Assembly (NCBI RefSeq): GCF_002982135.1
Contig: NZ_CP019981.1
Span: 1,984,001-2,048,000, forward strand
Length of the DNA stretch: 64,000 nt
From: Pediococcus inopinatus
GTDB taxonomy: Bacteria > Bacillota > Bacilli > Lactobacillales > Lactobacillaceae
Direction: 5' to 3'
Part shown: positions 26,107 to 35,040 of the stretch, one piece after another
How the letters are laid out: each line of letters starts with the position of its first letter
Numbering within the stretch: the first letter of the stretch is position 1
The notes under the pieces: generated by a model
The model's input: only the letters and a program-made list of their open reading frames with translations
Database searches by the model: none
Told to the model about the DNA's origin: nothing
Translations under genes and position numbers: made by a program

Positions 26107-26694
26107 ATGATAAAAGATAAGCAACTTGAAGTGGCCGAGATTGTTTCCGGTGAAAGCTATGAAAATTGTACGTTCTTGCAGACACCTGAAAAAGTTAAGG
26201 TCTCAGAGGTCAACTTTGTTGGATGTACGTTTGAACAAACGGATCTTAGTGAGGGTGAGTGGTTAGATTGTACATTTGAACGGATGAATTTTGCTAACTA
26301 TCATTTTGAAAAGAGTATTTTTTATCGAGATCACTTTAATACTTGTAACTTATTAGGAACTGATTTTTCTAATAACGGCTGGAAGGATAGTAGCTTTACT
26401 GACTGTCGGGTAGATTATGCAAATTTCAGTGAATCTAAACTTACGAAGTGTGCAGCTAAAAATTCTAGTTTTAAGGAAACCTATTTTCGATATGTTGAAT
26501 TCAAATCTGGTTTTATAACTAAGGGCTGTGACTTTGATTCTACTAGCTTTATTGGTTCTAAGTTAAAAAAAGTAGATCTTTCCAAAAGTGAGTTTGAGGT
26601 TTTAGAAGTTGTTCCGGAGGATTTAGAAGGATTGATTATAAATCAATTTCAGGCCAGTGCGTTAATCGGTGTGCTTGGTGTGGTTGTAAAATAA
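26107..26694 (+). CDS. Pentapeptide-repeat protein
   Basis: A 195-residue protein with repeated A(D/N)LXX-type pentapeptides, here with central F or L (VNFVGCTFEQTDLSEGEW, MNFANYHFEKSIF, YANFSESKLTKCAAKNSSF). These should form a right-handed quadrilateral beta helix like MfpA and Qnr proteins. The single helix is interrupted about residue 165, and the tail is hydrophobic (ASALIGVLGVVVK). The ATG abuts the LysR stop codon, so the two are translationally coupled. Qnr-type DNA gyrase protection is a known role for relatives but is not implied by repeats alone. Confidence 0.8.
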   Translation: MIKDKQLEVAEIVSGESYENCTFLQTPEKVKVSEVNFVGCTFEQTDLSEGEWLDCTFERMNFANYHFEKSIFYRDHFNTCNLLGTDFSNNGWKDSSFTDCRVDYANFSESKLTKCAAKNSSFKETYFRYVEFKSGFITKGCDFDSTSFIGSKLKKVDLSKSEFEVLEVVPEDLEGLIINQFQASALIGVLGVVVK

Positions 26695-26702
26695 GTAATA
26701 TG

Positions 26703-26738
26703 AGTGGTTGGCCTAAATTGGCTGACCACTTTTTTGTT
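26703..26738 (+). terminator. Intrinsic terminator
   Basis: GTGGTTGGCC and GGCTGACCAC form an imperfect stem followed by TTTTTT. Confidence 0.7.
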
Positions 26739-26851
26739 ATGCCTCTTAGGCATGGGACATGTTTTTTTAAGCATTAGACGAGGTCTAAAAAGCGCTGTAG
26801 GATAACAAGTGTAGTCAAGAAGGATTACTTAATGAATGGAGATGTTTAACC

Positions 26852-27361
26852 ATGTCAGTCGTTGTTTATTTTTCACATGATGGAGAAACGTTGCTGGATG
26901 GTAAGCATCAACAAGTTTCGTTTGGTAATACCGAGGTTGTTGCAAAAACGATTGCCCGTTTGGTAGATGGTGAACTTGTGAAGTTAATGCCAAAACCAGT
27001 GTATCCGGTCGACTATCAGGCAACGTTAGCACGTGCCAAACAAGAAATGAAAGCTAGTCAATTCCCTGAAATAATGCCAGTAACGCATGATCTCAAAGCG
27101 GATGAAGTGATTTATTTAGGCTATCCTATTTGGTGGGGAACCCTGCCAGCAGTAATTAAGACGTTTATCCGGCAAACGGATTTGAAGGGCAAAACAGTTT
27201 ATCCGTTTTGTACCCATGAAGGAAGTGGCTTTGGACGTAGTATTCAAGAGTTGCAACAATTGCTACCAGATTCCGATATTCAAAAAGGATTGGCTGTTCG
27301 CGGTTCGCGAGTTACGTGTGCGCAGTGTGCCGTTAATAATTGGTTAGGTCAAAAGGTTTAA
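26852..27361 (+). CDS. Flavodoxin family protein
   Basis: A 169-residue flavodoxin-like FMN protein. The phosphate-binding loop is altered by an insertion: YFSHDGETL, then GNTEVVAKTIARLV. YLGYPIWWGTLPAVIKTF (about residues 90-107) is the conserved FMN-stacking region. It is first gene in a tight run with SDR, cupin and carboxymuconolactone-decarboxylase genes, suggesting a joint role in redox handling of small organic substrates. Confidence 0.82.
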   Translation: MSVVVYFSHDGETLLDGKHQQVSFGNTEVVAKTIARLVDGELVKLMPKPVYPVDYQATLARAKQEMKASQFPEIMPVTHDLKADEVIYLGYPIWWGTLPAVIKTFIRQTDLKGKTVYPFCTHEGSGFGRSIQELQQLLPDSDIQKGLAVRGSRVTCAQCAVNNWLGQKV

Positions 27362-27376
27362 AAAAAGGAGATTAAT

Positions 27377-28120
27377 ATGTCAGTCAAAGATAAAGTTATT
27401 GTAATTACAGGTGCTTCAAGTGGGATTGGTGAAGCAACCGCCAAGTTAGTTGCTAAAAATGGTGCCAAAGTTGTATTGGGTGCCCGCCGAGAAGCTCGTT
27501 TACAAGCAATTGTAAAAGATATTGAAGCCGATGGTGGTCAAGCAGCTTATAGTGTCACAGATGTCCGTAATCCAGATGAAGTTCAGGCTTTAGTAGACTT
27601 AGCTAAATCGAAGTTTGATGGATTGGATGTAATCTTTAATAACGCCGGTATTATGCCTAACTCACCAATTAGTGAATTACGAACTAAAGATTGGAATGAC
27701 ATGGTTGATATCAATTTAAAGGGTGTATTAAATGGGATTGCAGCTGTGATGCCAACTTTCACGAGTCAAAAGAGTGGTCAAATTATTACAACCTCTTCAG
27801 TAGCTGGGATCAAGAGCTTCGCCGGATCAGGTGTTTACGGGGCAACAAAGTTTGCCGTTCGTAATTTGATGGAAGTTCTGCGAATGGAAAGTGCTCAGGA
27901 AGGCACCAACATTCGAACAGTTTCGCTCTATCCAGCCGCGATTAATACAGAATTATTGGGTTCTATTACTGATAAAAAGGTCGCTGATAATATGGGTGAA
28001 TTTTACAAACAAGTTGGCATCACACCTGATGCAGTGGCGCGGGTTGTGAACTTTGCGATTGATCAACCAGAATCAGTGAACGTCAATGAGTTTACCATTT
28101 ATCCAACCAAACAAGCTTAG
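27377..28120 (+). CDS. Short-chain dehydrogenase/reductase (SDR)
   Basis: A 247-residue classical SDR. The cofactor motif TGASSGIGEAT is at residues 11-21, NNAG at about 89, and the catalytic Ser (TTSSVAG) and Tyr-Lys (YGATK, about 155-159) are all in place. Basic residues after beta strand 2 (GARREARL) favour NADP(H). Substrate unknown. It starts 15 nt after the flavodoxin gene with AAAGGAG. Confidence 0.9.
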   Translation: MSVKDKVIVITGASSGIGEATAKLVAKNGAKVVLGARREARLQAIVKDIEADGGQAAYSVTDVRNPDEVQALVDLAKSKFDGLDVIFNNAGIMPNSPISELRTKDWNDMVDINLKGVLNGIAAVMPTFTSQKSGQIITTSSVAGIKSFAGSGVYGATKFAVRNLMEVLRMESAQEGTNIRTVSLYPAAINTELLGSITDKKVADNMGEFYKQVGITPDAVARVVNFAIDQPESVNVNEFTIYPTKQA

Positions 28121-28161
28121 TTTCAATTAACTTAATTTAAACAAAACAGAGGAATTTTATT

Positions 28162-28575
28162 ATGGCAAAGAATGAAGAAACAGTAAAAAATGGACTTTTT
28201 GAAGTTGGCGATAAGAACGTTGCCTATCAACAATTTTTCCAAGGCCAAAGTTATTTAAACACTTTGGTTGGCGAAAAAGATATCAATGTTGGCGTGGGGA
28301 ATGTCACCTTTGAACCTGGATGCCGAAACAACTGGCACATTCACCATGATGGCTACCAAATTTTATTGGTAACTGGTGGTGAAGGCTGGTATCAAGAAGA
28401 AGGCAAAGCCGCTCGTAAATTGCATCCTGGTGATGTTGTCGTTACTCATGATGGGGTTAAACATTGGCATGGTGCCACTAAAGACAGTTGGTTCTCACAC
28501 GTGGCAATTACTGCGGGAACTCCAGAATGGTTAGAACCCGTTTCAGACGAACAATATAACGCATTGGAGGACTAA
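28162..28575 (+). CDS. Cupin domain protein
   Basis: A 137-residue single cupin. The two cupin motifs are visible: NNWHIHHDGYQILLVTGGEG (about residues 53-72) and HPGDVVVTHDGVKHWHGA (about 92-109). They supply His/Glu-type metal ligands (H-x-H...Q...H). Fused or adjacent cupin and carboxymuconolactone-decarboxylase proteins are common partners. It probably acts on a small cyclic or aromatic metabolite, but none is identifiable. Confidence 0.87.
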   Translation: MAKNEETVKNGLFEVGDKNVAYQQFFQGQSYLNTLVGEKDINVGVGNVTFEPGCRNNWHIHHDGYQILLVTGGEGWYQEEGKAARKLHPGDVVVTHDGVKHWHGATKDSWFSHVAITAGTPEWLEPVSDEQYNALED

Positions 28576-28578
28576 AAA

Positions 28579-28902
28579 ATGGCTGAAAAACAAACTGCAA
28601 GACGTGATAACTTGGGCGATTTTGCTCCCAAGTTTGCGGAATTAAATGATGATGTTTTATTCGGAGAAGTTTGGTCTCGCGAAGATAAATTATCTGCTCG
28701 TGACCGGAGTATGATCACCTGCTCAGCTTTGATGAGTCAGGGCTTATTCCCACAATTGGAATCACATATGAAGATTGCAAAGAAAAATGGCGTAACTAAA
28801 GATGAAATGGTTGAGTTGATCACCCATCTCGCATTTTATGCCGGTTGGCCAAAGGCTTGGTCTGCATTTGGTCTTGCAAAAAAGATCTATGCAGATGACT
28901 AA
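28579..28902 (+). CDS. Carboxymuconolactone decarboxylase family protein
   Basis: A 107-residue all-helical CMD/AhpD-type protein (SARDRSMITCSALMSQG, then HLAFYAGWPKAWSAF). It lacks the AhpD CxxC, so peroxidase activity is unlikely; a single Cys and the E/H pattern fit the gamma-carboxymuconolactone-decarboxylase-like group. It starts 3 nt after the cupin stop, with the ribosome site inside the cupin gene end, which indicates translational coupling. Confidence 0.87.
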   Translation: MAEKQTARRDNLGDFAPKFAELNDDVLFGEVWSREDKLSARDRSMITCSALMSQGLFPQLESHMKIAKKNGVTKDEMVELITHLAFYAGWPKAWSAFGLAKKIYADD

Positions 28903-28908
28903 ATAATT

Positions 28909-28943
28909 AAGGTTTAGGAGAGTGATTTTTCTAAACCTTTTTT
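28909..28943 (+). terminator. Intrinsic terminator inside the redox cluster
   Basis: AAGGTTTAG pairs with CTAAACCTT, followed by a T run. It splits the flavodoxin-SDR-cupin-CMD unit from DUF3737-MalY. Confidence 0.75.
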
Positions 28944-28964
28944 GTATTTAAAAGGAGAGAAAGT

Positions 28965-29831
28965 ATGACAGATTATAATGAACAGTATTTTGAAGGAGAA
29001 CGGTCGTTATTTGCCGAAAAAGATGCAGTGATTACTCGAACGACTTTTGGTGAAGGAGAGTCACCATTAAAAGAAAGTCACAATATCGAAGTGAAAGATT
29101 CAATTTTTAAATGGAAATATCCCTTGTGGTATAGCAAACACGTGAAAGTTGACCACACAATTTTTGAAACAATGTCGCGATCAGGAATCTGGTATACAGA
29201 TGATATTTCAGTGACCAACAGTACGCTGCAGGCTCCCAAACTATTCCGGCGCGGACACCACATTTCATTAAAAAATGATCACTTTTCGGATGCTGATGAA
29301 ACACTCTGGAATTGTTCAGATATTCGCATCGAAAATGTTCAAGCACGTGGTAATTATTTCGCGATGAATAGCAATAATATTTATATTGATCATTTAGATT
29401 TAATGGGTAACTATGCGTTTGATGGTGCCAAAAATGTTGAAGTTCATAACTCTACATTAGTTAGCAAGGACGCTTTTTGGAACTGTGAGAATGTCACGGT
29501 TTACGATTCGGTCATTAATGGTGAGTATTTAGCATGGAACACCAAAAATTTGACGTTGATTAATTGTACGATCGAAAGTGACCAGGGGCTTTGTTATATT
29601 GATCATCTTGTGATGAAGAATTGCCGTCTCTTAGAAACTGACTTAGCATTTGAATACTGTCGTGATATAGATGCTGATATTCAATCTAACATTACCAGTG
29701 TGAAAAATCCGATCAGTGGTACGATTCGAGCAGAGTCAATTGATGAAGTGATTTTGGATTCTACGAAGGTTGACCCTGAACAAACTACGATTGTGAAAAC
29801 TAAGGGAATTTCAAAAAAGAGGTCAGCATAA
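28965..29831 (+). CDS. DUF3737 family protein
   Basis: A 288-residue protein rich in repeated short beta strands of the type (N/S)xxV/I-x-V/I-x-x-(S/C/N), for example VEVHNSTLVSKDAFWNCE and VTVYDSVINGEYLAWN. This predicts a right-handed beta helix. It matches the DUF3737 family of Firmicutes, whose function is unknown. AAAGGAGAG precedes the ATG. Its stop overlaps the start of the next gene (TAATG), so it is translationally coupled to the PLP enzyme. Confidence 0.82.
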   Translation: MTDYNEQYFEGERSLFAEKDAVITRTTFGEGESPLKESHNIEVKDSIFKWKYPLWYSKHVKVDHTIFETMSRSGIWYTDDISVTNSTLQAPKLFRRGHHISLKNDHFSDADETLWNCSDIRIENVQARGNYFAMNSNNIYIDHLDLMGNYAFDGAKNVEVHNSTLVSKDAFWNCENVTVYDSVINGEYLAWNTKNLTLINCTIESDQGLCYIDHLVMKNCRLLETDLAFEYCRDIDADIQSNITSVKNPISGTIRAESIDEVILDSTKVDPEQTTIVKTKGISKKRSA

Positions 29832-30997
29832 TGGGTGAATTCGATCAGTTAATTCCGCGGCGAGGAACGGATTCTATTAAATGGCATGTTAAAAGTAATG
29901 AATTGCCAATGTGGATTGCGGATATGGACTTTAAAGCGGCGCCCGCAATTCTGAAGGCCATGCGCGAAAAGGTTGATTTTGGAGTGTTCGGGTACGAAGA
30001 GCCACAGGCCGACTATTATAAAGCCGTTGCTCATTGGTACGAAACAGAGCACCATGCGCGTCCCGAAACGAATTGGATGTTATATTGCACGGGCGTTGTA
30101 CCCGCAATTTCGGCGGTTGTACAAAGGATTAGCAATGTTGGCGATAACGTGGTTGTTCAAGCGCCAGTTTACGATATTTTTTATCACTCGATTGAAAATA
30201 ATGGCCGTCACGTTCTGTCCAGTGACTTAGTTTATGATCAACAGGCGCATACTTATGCGATCGATTTTAAAGATCTGGAAACTAAACTGGCAGATCCAGT
30301 GAGCACCCTAATGATTTTATGTAACCCGCATAATCCGATTGGAAAAGTGTGGTCACGAGATGAGCTAATTCAGATCAGTTCCTTGTGTCAAAAACATCAT
30401 GTTATTTTATTGAGTGATGAAATTCATGGGGACTTGGTGTTTGGTGAACCAGCCTATACGCCGCTATTTTCATTGCCAGATGCGTTAATTCAGCACACAA
30501 TTACGACTGTTTCACCAAGTAAAAGTTTTAACGTAGCTGCGTTGCATGCCGCTACAGTGATTGTGCCAAACGAAAATTTACGGGAATCGGTCAGTCGCGG
30601 GATCAATAACGATGAATTGGGTGAACCTAATTTGCTGGCAATTCCGGCGACAATTGCGGCATATACGCAAAGTTCTGATTGGTTGCAGGCCTTGAAAGCT
30701 AAGCTGGTGGAGAATCGTCAATTTGTCGCGCAGTTTATTGAGACTAGGATACCTGAAGTTCAGCTTGTTTCAGAAAACGCGACTTATCTTTTGTGGTTTG
30801 ATGTTAGTCAAGTAACCGATGACGCAGAAAAATTAACGGTTTTTATCCGTGAACAGACCGGTTTGTTTTTATCAGCGGGAACTGTCTACCGTGGCAACGG
30901 ATGTTATTTCTTGCGGATGAACATTGCTTGTCCGACAAATATGGTCGAAGATGGATTGAATCGCCTCAAGCAAGGCATTGAAGCATTTAAAAAATGA
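29831..30997 (+). CDS. MalY/PatB-type aminotransferase (cystathionine beta-lyase)
   Basis: A 388-residue fold-type I PLP enzyme of the MalY/PatB group, which cleaves C-S bonds of cystathionine or cysteine conjugates to pyruvate, ammonia and a thiol. CNPHNPIGKVW (about residues 160-170), SDEIHGDLVF (about 197-206) and the PLP Lys in SPSKSFN (about 231-237) are all visible, and the length is normal. It is translationally coupled to the DUF3737 gene, a very common pairing in lactobacilli. Confidence 0.9.
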   Translation: MGEFDQLIPRRGTDSIKWHVKSNELPMWIADMDFKAAPAILKAMREKVDFGVFGYEEPQADYYKAVAHWYETEHHARPETNWMLYCTGVVPAISAVVQRISNVGDNVVVQAPVYDIFYHSIENNGRHVLSSDLVYDQQAHTYAIDFKDLETKLADPVSTLMILCNPHNPIGKVWSRDELIQISSLCQKHHVILLSDEIHGDLVFGEPAYTPLFSLPDALIQHTITTVSPSKSFNVAALHAATVIVPNENLRESVSRGINNDELGEPNLLAIPATIAAYTQSSDWLQALKAKLVENRQFVAQFIETRIPEVQLVSENATYLLWFDVSQVTDDAEKLTVFIREQTGLFLSAGTVYRGNGCYFLRMNIACPTNMVEDGLNRLKQGIEAFKK

Positions 30998-31002
30998 ACT
31001 AA

Positions 31003-31058
31003 AAAAGAAACTACTCATAAAGTTGAAATTCATCAACAAAGTGAGTAGTTCCTTTTTT
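31003..31058. terminator. Bidirectional terminator
   Basis: GAAACTACTCA pairs with TGAGTAGTTCC within a longer dyad that also pairs AAAGTTG with CAACAAAG; A and T runs lie on both sides, between convergent genes. Confidence 0.8.
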
Positions 31059-31062
31059 TAGT

Positions 31063-31512
31063 TCAGCGGGGCCGAATTTCATTTTGTAAGTTACCGTCTT
31101 TTTTATAAATTTTAACGGCTGATTCCTTATTTTTCACAATTTCACGCGCTCGTTTGATGGCAGCGTCTTTGTTATCAAAACTTTCGCTGGCTTGCTTGCC
31201 ACTTTCAGCTTTTACTTGCCATTCACCATCCTCGAAAAAGACCGCTTCATTGGCATCTAATAAACGTGACTTACTTTTGTCTCCATCATGTTTATCATGT
31301 TTGCTGGGATCAGGAGCTTTTCGAAAGGTTGCACGTTCTACGCAGTCACTATCTGCATACCATTTTTCAGCTTGTTTCATCGCAATCGGAATTGCGCGGT
31401 CATCAGGATAGCCATCAGCCAGTAAGGCATTGACGATATCGATGGCTTTTTTGCGTACTAATTCTTTCATGTTCTTCATTGAAGCTGGATAATCTTCCAT
31501 ATTCCAGGGCAT
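31063..31512 (-). CDS. DUF2188 domain protein
   Basis: A 149-residue highly charged soluble protein. The C-terminal ~55 residues (DGEWQVKAESGKQASESFDN, then KDAAIKRAREIVKN) match DUF2188. The N-terminal half (KKAIDIVNALLADGYPDDRA) is a small helical domain often seen in such fusions in lactobacilli. Function unknown. GGAGG precedes the ATG; a convergent terminator lies downstream. Confidence 0.8.
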   Translation of the reverse strand: MPWNMEDYPASMKNMKELVRKKAIDIVNALLADGYPDDRAIPIAMKQAEKWYADSDCVERATFRKAPDPSKHDKHDGDKSKSRLLDANEAVFFEDGEWQVKAESGKQASESFDNKDAAIKRAREIVKNKESAVKIYKKDGNLQNEIRPR

Positions 31513-31688
31513 TGAGGAACCTCCTTACATTACGTGTATAAGATATTCTATATGATTACTATTATATACGAATATAAAATGGTGAGGAAAATATTTGCTT
31601 AAAAAATTAAGAATTGAATTTTCTGATACTGAAGTTGTTGCAACTTAAATTTAAGTATTAGTAACAACGCATTATTTAGAGTCGCCGC

Positions 31689-32439
31689 TTGTAAAATTAA
31701 GTTAGAAAGAAACCATTTGTAGTAAGCTTTCATTCTACGCTAATAAAATAGAAAGTGATGACCACAAATAGCCTACAGACATCTAAGCACAACTGAACTC
31801 ACAACTATATATGCATTCTGGAAAAATGGTAAAAAAGCTTATAAAGTATCTCAGTACTTGGGCGTGCAAAACAAACAATTTATCATGTTTATAGCGCTTT
31901 AGAAGATGGTTTAAGCGTTGTTGATTATCTGGAATGCTACATAAAAAACAAGGCCAAATGTGGGTGCAAGTGTATTACTTTGTCCGTTGACGAGACCGAC
32001 TACATTAACGAATGCATAAAAGATGGTTGGACGCCTGACACGATCATCGGTCGTTCGGGACACCAGATTAGCTGTAATACTAGAACACTTTACAGAATGT
32101 CCAAATGTGGTTATTTTGATGTACGTCAGTTGCCAATGAAAGATACAGAATTTGCTGGTTGGCAAAGAATTTTCAACAAACACGATATTAGTACGTACTT
32201 TGTTCAAGTGAGTGTACCTAATCAGCGAGGACTTAACGAAAATAATAATGGTCTTCTTCGAAAAGATGGCCTTGAAAAGTTGTTGGATTTTTGTGATTTA
32301 TTTGACGAATTTGTTCAACAAATTAGTACAAGAAGAAATCGCATCTCACGTAAGTCTTTAGGCTATAAAACGCCGATTAGAATTTTTATAAAATATGTCA
32401 CAAATGAGGTATTAACTCTTTTCTAACTTAATTTGACAA
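31689..32439. mobile_element. Degraded, internally deleted IS30-family element
   Basis: Terminal repeats are still visible: left TTGTAAAATTAAGTTAGAA at 31689 and right TTCTAACTTAATTTGACAA ending at 32439, 17 of 19 matching when inverted. The span is only about 751 bp against roughly 1.05 kb for intact IS30 relatives. The transposase inside has frame breaks and lacks its centre. Confidence 0.75.
31767..32426 (+). pseudogene. IS30-family transposase remnant
   Basis: The reading starts as a helix-turn-helix region in a broken frame (SVLGRAKQTIYHVYSALEDG, about 31850-31915). It resumes at 31980 with SVDETDYINECIKDGWTP, runs to MKDTEFAGWQ, and ends RKSLGYKTPIRIF. Between MKDTE and FAGWQ an IS30 transposase should have about 90 more residues carrying catalytic Asp residues, so an in-frame internal deletion has fused the ends. 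It cannot be active. Confidence 0.75.
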
Positions 32440-32448
32440 TTTAGGTAT

Positions 32449-32658
32449 TTAAAATTGCTTTAGCATCAACATAAAACCAATAAAGACCATAATGAGGCCA
32501 AAGAAAGCAGCACTCCATAAGGATACTAAAATAAATGAAGAGGTTTCCTTTCCGCCATGCTGTTTTAGGTGCCTAAATGTTCTATAAACAGAATAGAATT
32601 GCCATATTGCCAACAATAAAGCCACAACTCCGGTTAATCTTTCAACCAATGAAATCAT
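32449..32658 (-). CDS. Small two-helix membrane protein, paralogue 1
   Basis: A 69-residue protein with two hydrophobic helices (about residues 7-25 and 45-67) and a basic loop (RTFRHLKQHGGKETSS). It shares a pattern with three plus-strand genes at 33599, 33889 and 34796: a Gly-x-x-x-LL helix ending in WQFY, a Phe/Lys/Arg-rich turn, Thr/Ser before the second helix, and a W-x-x-x-FF/LF-x-x-x-hydrophobic-G second helix. AAGGAAG precedes the ATG. The family is not one I recognise; the size and setting next to an immunity-like gene suggest bacteriocin immunity or a regulatory membrane peptide. Confidence 0.65.
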   Translation of the reverse strand: MISLVERLTGVVALLLAIWQFYSVYRTFRHLKQHGGKETSSFILVSLWSAAFFGLIMVFIGFMLMLKQF

Positions 32659-32669
32659 CTTCCTTTAAA

Positions 32670-33590
32670 AAGTTAGAACTACTGATCATAATACCACCAT
32701 CATGTTTGTTATTTTCACTTAATTTGAAATAGTGGCTATTTTGTGAACATTTTGAATTTTTTAATATACTTTTTTGTCAGCAATGTTATTTTGGAGTCTT
32801 TAAGTGCGACTTTTAAAATAATACATTTATTTTTCCATAGAAGGACTTAATAAGTGTCCATTTTTTTGTAAAATGTTTTCGATTTAATTCTTTTCGAATG
32901 GTTCCTTATAATATGCGAATGTAGGAATAGTTTTTATGAAATCGAATGAAAAAACGCCCACATCTTGCAAGAAGTGATGGATAATTTCAAATTGCGGTCT
33001 GTATCGCACGGTAATGAATAGGTGATACTCCCATAAAAGGTGCGGACGGCTCATTGGTACAGTGAACCATTATCAATTGGTGTCATAGTCAATACCAAAG
33101 ATGATGCCAATAACTTCCAGGGCAATTATCACGAGTCTCGATCGAGAAGACAGACCCAATGATAACTGCTTGGAGAAATCCAGCAAGTATACAGCGTTTT
33201 GAAAGTGACAGCGAGACAGCAAAGAACTATTACGCTTGTATCCTAGTTCATGGATAAATAATACTATGAATGTAGTATGAATCTATGGATACGATTTAAT
33301 ACGATTTCAAATAAGGCAAGTTTGTTTAGTACAATTGAAGTTCAAATGAGAGCGGCAAGTACTGTAAAATATGGGTCTGAATAACGAAGACAACGCAATT
33401 TTTGTGAGTCTTACAGAAACAGACAACCAATGTATTTCTAATTGATTTTTTAAATATATTTAGTGCTAGTATAACCTTTGAAGAGAAGGCCTTTCTTTAA
33501 CAGAGTAAAAACATTATGGGGAATTAGTTATGAAAAGTGTAGGACGGATGAAAAAGTACGTAAGAGTTTTAAACTATATAACGTGAGGAG
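32670..33590. other. 920-bp region without a recognisable gene
   Basis: No open frame with good coding character and no strong hairpin-plus-T terminator was found. The stretch is AT rich with many stops in all frames, and looks like decayed accessory DNA. The last 100 bp (AT-rich, TAGTATAAC near 33470) may carry the promoter of the small membrane-protein gene at 33599. Confidence 0.5.
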
Positions 33591-33598
33591 ATAATATA

Positions 33599-33802
33599 AT
33601 GTCTGGTGAAAGATTAATTGGGGTTGTCGTTTTGTTGGTAGCTGCTTGGCAATTTTATTCATTTTTTCGTGGATTTAATACATTAAGAACTAAGTCAAAT
33701 AAGGGAACCACCGCATTTACAATATTTGGGACTTGGTATGGGTTGCTCTTTGCAGTAATTCTTTTGGGATTTGGAATTACTTTTGTGCTAAATGGTTTTT
33801 GA
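33599..33802 (+). CDS. Small two-helix membrane protein, paralogue 2
   Basis: A 67-residue protein with helix 1 (ERLIGVVVLLVAAWQFYSFF), a basic turn (RGFNTLRTKSNKGTT) and helix 2 (TWYGLLFAVILLGFGITFVL). The alignment with the minus-strand paralogue at 32449 is gap-free over most of its length. GTGAGGAG is well spaced before the ATG. Predicted to sit in the cytoplasmic membrane with the basic turn in the cytoplasm. Function unknown. Confidence 0.7.
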   Translation: MSGERLIGVVVLLVAAWQFYSFFRGFNTLRTKSNKGTTAFTIFGTWYGLLFAVILLGFGITFVLNGF

Positions 33803-33888
33803 AGAGCAGCGGGGTAACCAAATTAAGGCGAGTTTTGATAGGCTATTATTCATTTAAATGTGTATGGGATTAAGTAGAGGAGAGTATC

Positions 33889-34101
33889 ATGAATCCGTAT
33901 GTTTTAATCAGAATAGTTGGTGTATTCATTGTCCTAATTGGATTAATACAGTTTTATGTGGTTTACAAACAATGGAAAAAGTTGCGTGTCAGTATGAATG
34001 CTAATACTTCTGGATGGATGGCCCTCTCATTTTGGAGTAGCTTATGGTTTGGGGTTGGTTTTATCATGATAGGACTAACACTCATATTCTACTTTAGGTG
34101 A
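33889..34101 (+). CDS. Small two-helix membrane protein, paralogue 3
   Basis: A 70-residue protein: helix 1 (IRIVGVFIVLIGLIQFYVVY), basic turn (KQWKKLRVSMNANTSG), helix 2 (LSFWSSLWFGVGFIMIGLTL). It keeps the QFY ending of helix 1 and the W...F...G spacing of helix 2 seen in its paralogues. AGAGGAGAG lies before the ATG. It is 87 nt from paralogue 2 and 79 nt before the immunity-like gene, so the three may share a transcript. Confidence 0.7.
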   Translation: MNPYVLIRIVGVFIVLIGLIQFYVVYKQWKKLRVSMNANTSGWMALSFWSSLWFGVGFIMIGLTLIFYFR

Positions 34102-34180
34102 GATTGTAACATAAAGTAAATTTTAATATTGGTAGGGGTCTTATTCGTTTCTAGTAGAAAGGAATTTGAAGTGATTTGGT

Positions 34181-34486
34181 ATGGACAGACAACAGAAAAT
34201 AAAAGGCGATTTGAATATTTTTCGAACTAGGTTAGGCATGCTAAAAAATACTGCTGAAAGGCAAAGAGCAATAGAAGTGACAGATGATTTTTATGACGCA
34301 ATTGCTAAACGTGATGTGAGTGATTTTGTCCTTTACGCTAAAGGTAGGACTTTTATTAAAGAAATCACAATTTTAAGAGGAGTTGCTTTGCATAAAATTA
34401 AGTTGGATGCACAATCCATTGCTTTATTTGAAGAGATTCGTAACTTGATTCCAGCATCTCAGAACCGAATAAATATGCTTATCTAA
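34181..34486 (+). CDS. Bacteriocin immunity protein-like (enterocin A/pediocin type)
   Basis: A 101-residue soluble, basic, four-helix-type protein. The C-terminal half (FIKEITILRGVALHKIKLDA, then QSIALFEEIRNLIPA) follows the pattern of the enterocin A immunity family, which protects producer cells from class IIa bacteriocins by locking the toxin-bound mannose PTS receptor. No class IIa structural gene (YGNGV motif) is present nearby, so it may be an orphan immunity gene. The ribosome site is weak. It lies among the small two-helix membrane proteins. Confidence 0.6.
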   Translation: MDRQQKIKGDLNIFRTRLGMLKNTAERQRAIEVTDDFYDAIAKRDVSDFVLYAKGRTFIKEITILRGVALHKIKLDAQSIALFEEIRNLIPASQNRINMLI

Positions 34487-34786
34487 TTTACAAAATATTG
34501 ATTGGTAGCAGGGTAGCGAGCCATTGAACTTAGAGGCACTTTTTCCCTTGCTCTACATTTTTAAAACATTTAGAAAAATGATTATGCTAGGATATTTTGA
34601 AACGTATAAAAAAATCAATTATAATAAGTGCTCGACACTTTTTTGAAAACAGTGTCGAGTCCTTTTTGTTTGTTTGAATTGATTTTATTTTCGATATGAA
34701 AATGAAATTTAGAGTATCCTTAAGAAGAACAAAACTCAAATACTTCCAGGTATTTGTTAACAGCAATAAGATAAGTAAGTTAAGAG
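34487..34786. other. Spacer with strong hairpin terminator
   Basis: A strong hairpin (CTCGACACT/AGTGTCGAG, 34631-34659, followed by CCTTTTT) lies in the middle. It most likely ends the transcript of the small membrane/immunity genes. The rest is AT rich with no gene that I can support. Confidence 0.6.
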
Positions 34787-34795
34787 GTGACAAGA

Positions 34796-35020
34796 GTGAA
34801 TCCAGAAAATATGATTGGCCTCGTATTTATTTTGCTGGGAATTTGGCAATTCGTTGCTTTTTTTAAGACTTTTAGGACATTTCGGAAGCATACAATTAAC
34901 GGGACAAGTGGTTTTGCACCCTATGCATTTTGGAGTGGATTAATTTACGCGTTTATATTTTTAGGTATGGGTATTTCTATGATTTTTAATGAACTGACTG
35001 AGTTTCTTAGTGGTTTGTAG
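34796..35020 (+). CDS. Small two-helix membrane protein, paralogue 4
   Basis: A 74-residue protein: helix 1 (MIGLVFILLGIWQFVAFF), basic turn (KTFRTFRKHTINGTSG), helix 2 (YAFWSGLIYAFIFLGMGISM) and a short acidic tail. It shares WQF, the Phe/Arg-rich turn, TSG and FWSG with paralogue 3. The GTG at 34796 is preferred because AAGAGG lies 8 nt upstream; the alternative GTG at 34787 overlaps that site. The membrane-bound XRE regulator gene is convergent just downstream. Confidence 0.68.
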   Translation: MNPENMIGLVFILLGIWQFVAFFKTFRTFRKHTINGTSGFAPYAFWSGLIYAFIFLGMGISMIFNELTEFLSGL

Positions 35021-35040
35021 ATTTAATTAGTTGAAATAAA

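Noticed and set aside
32670..33590. Bacteriocin structural gene near the immunity-like protein
   Set aside because: I searched by eye for a double-glycine leader or a YGNGV motif on both strands and found none.
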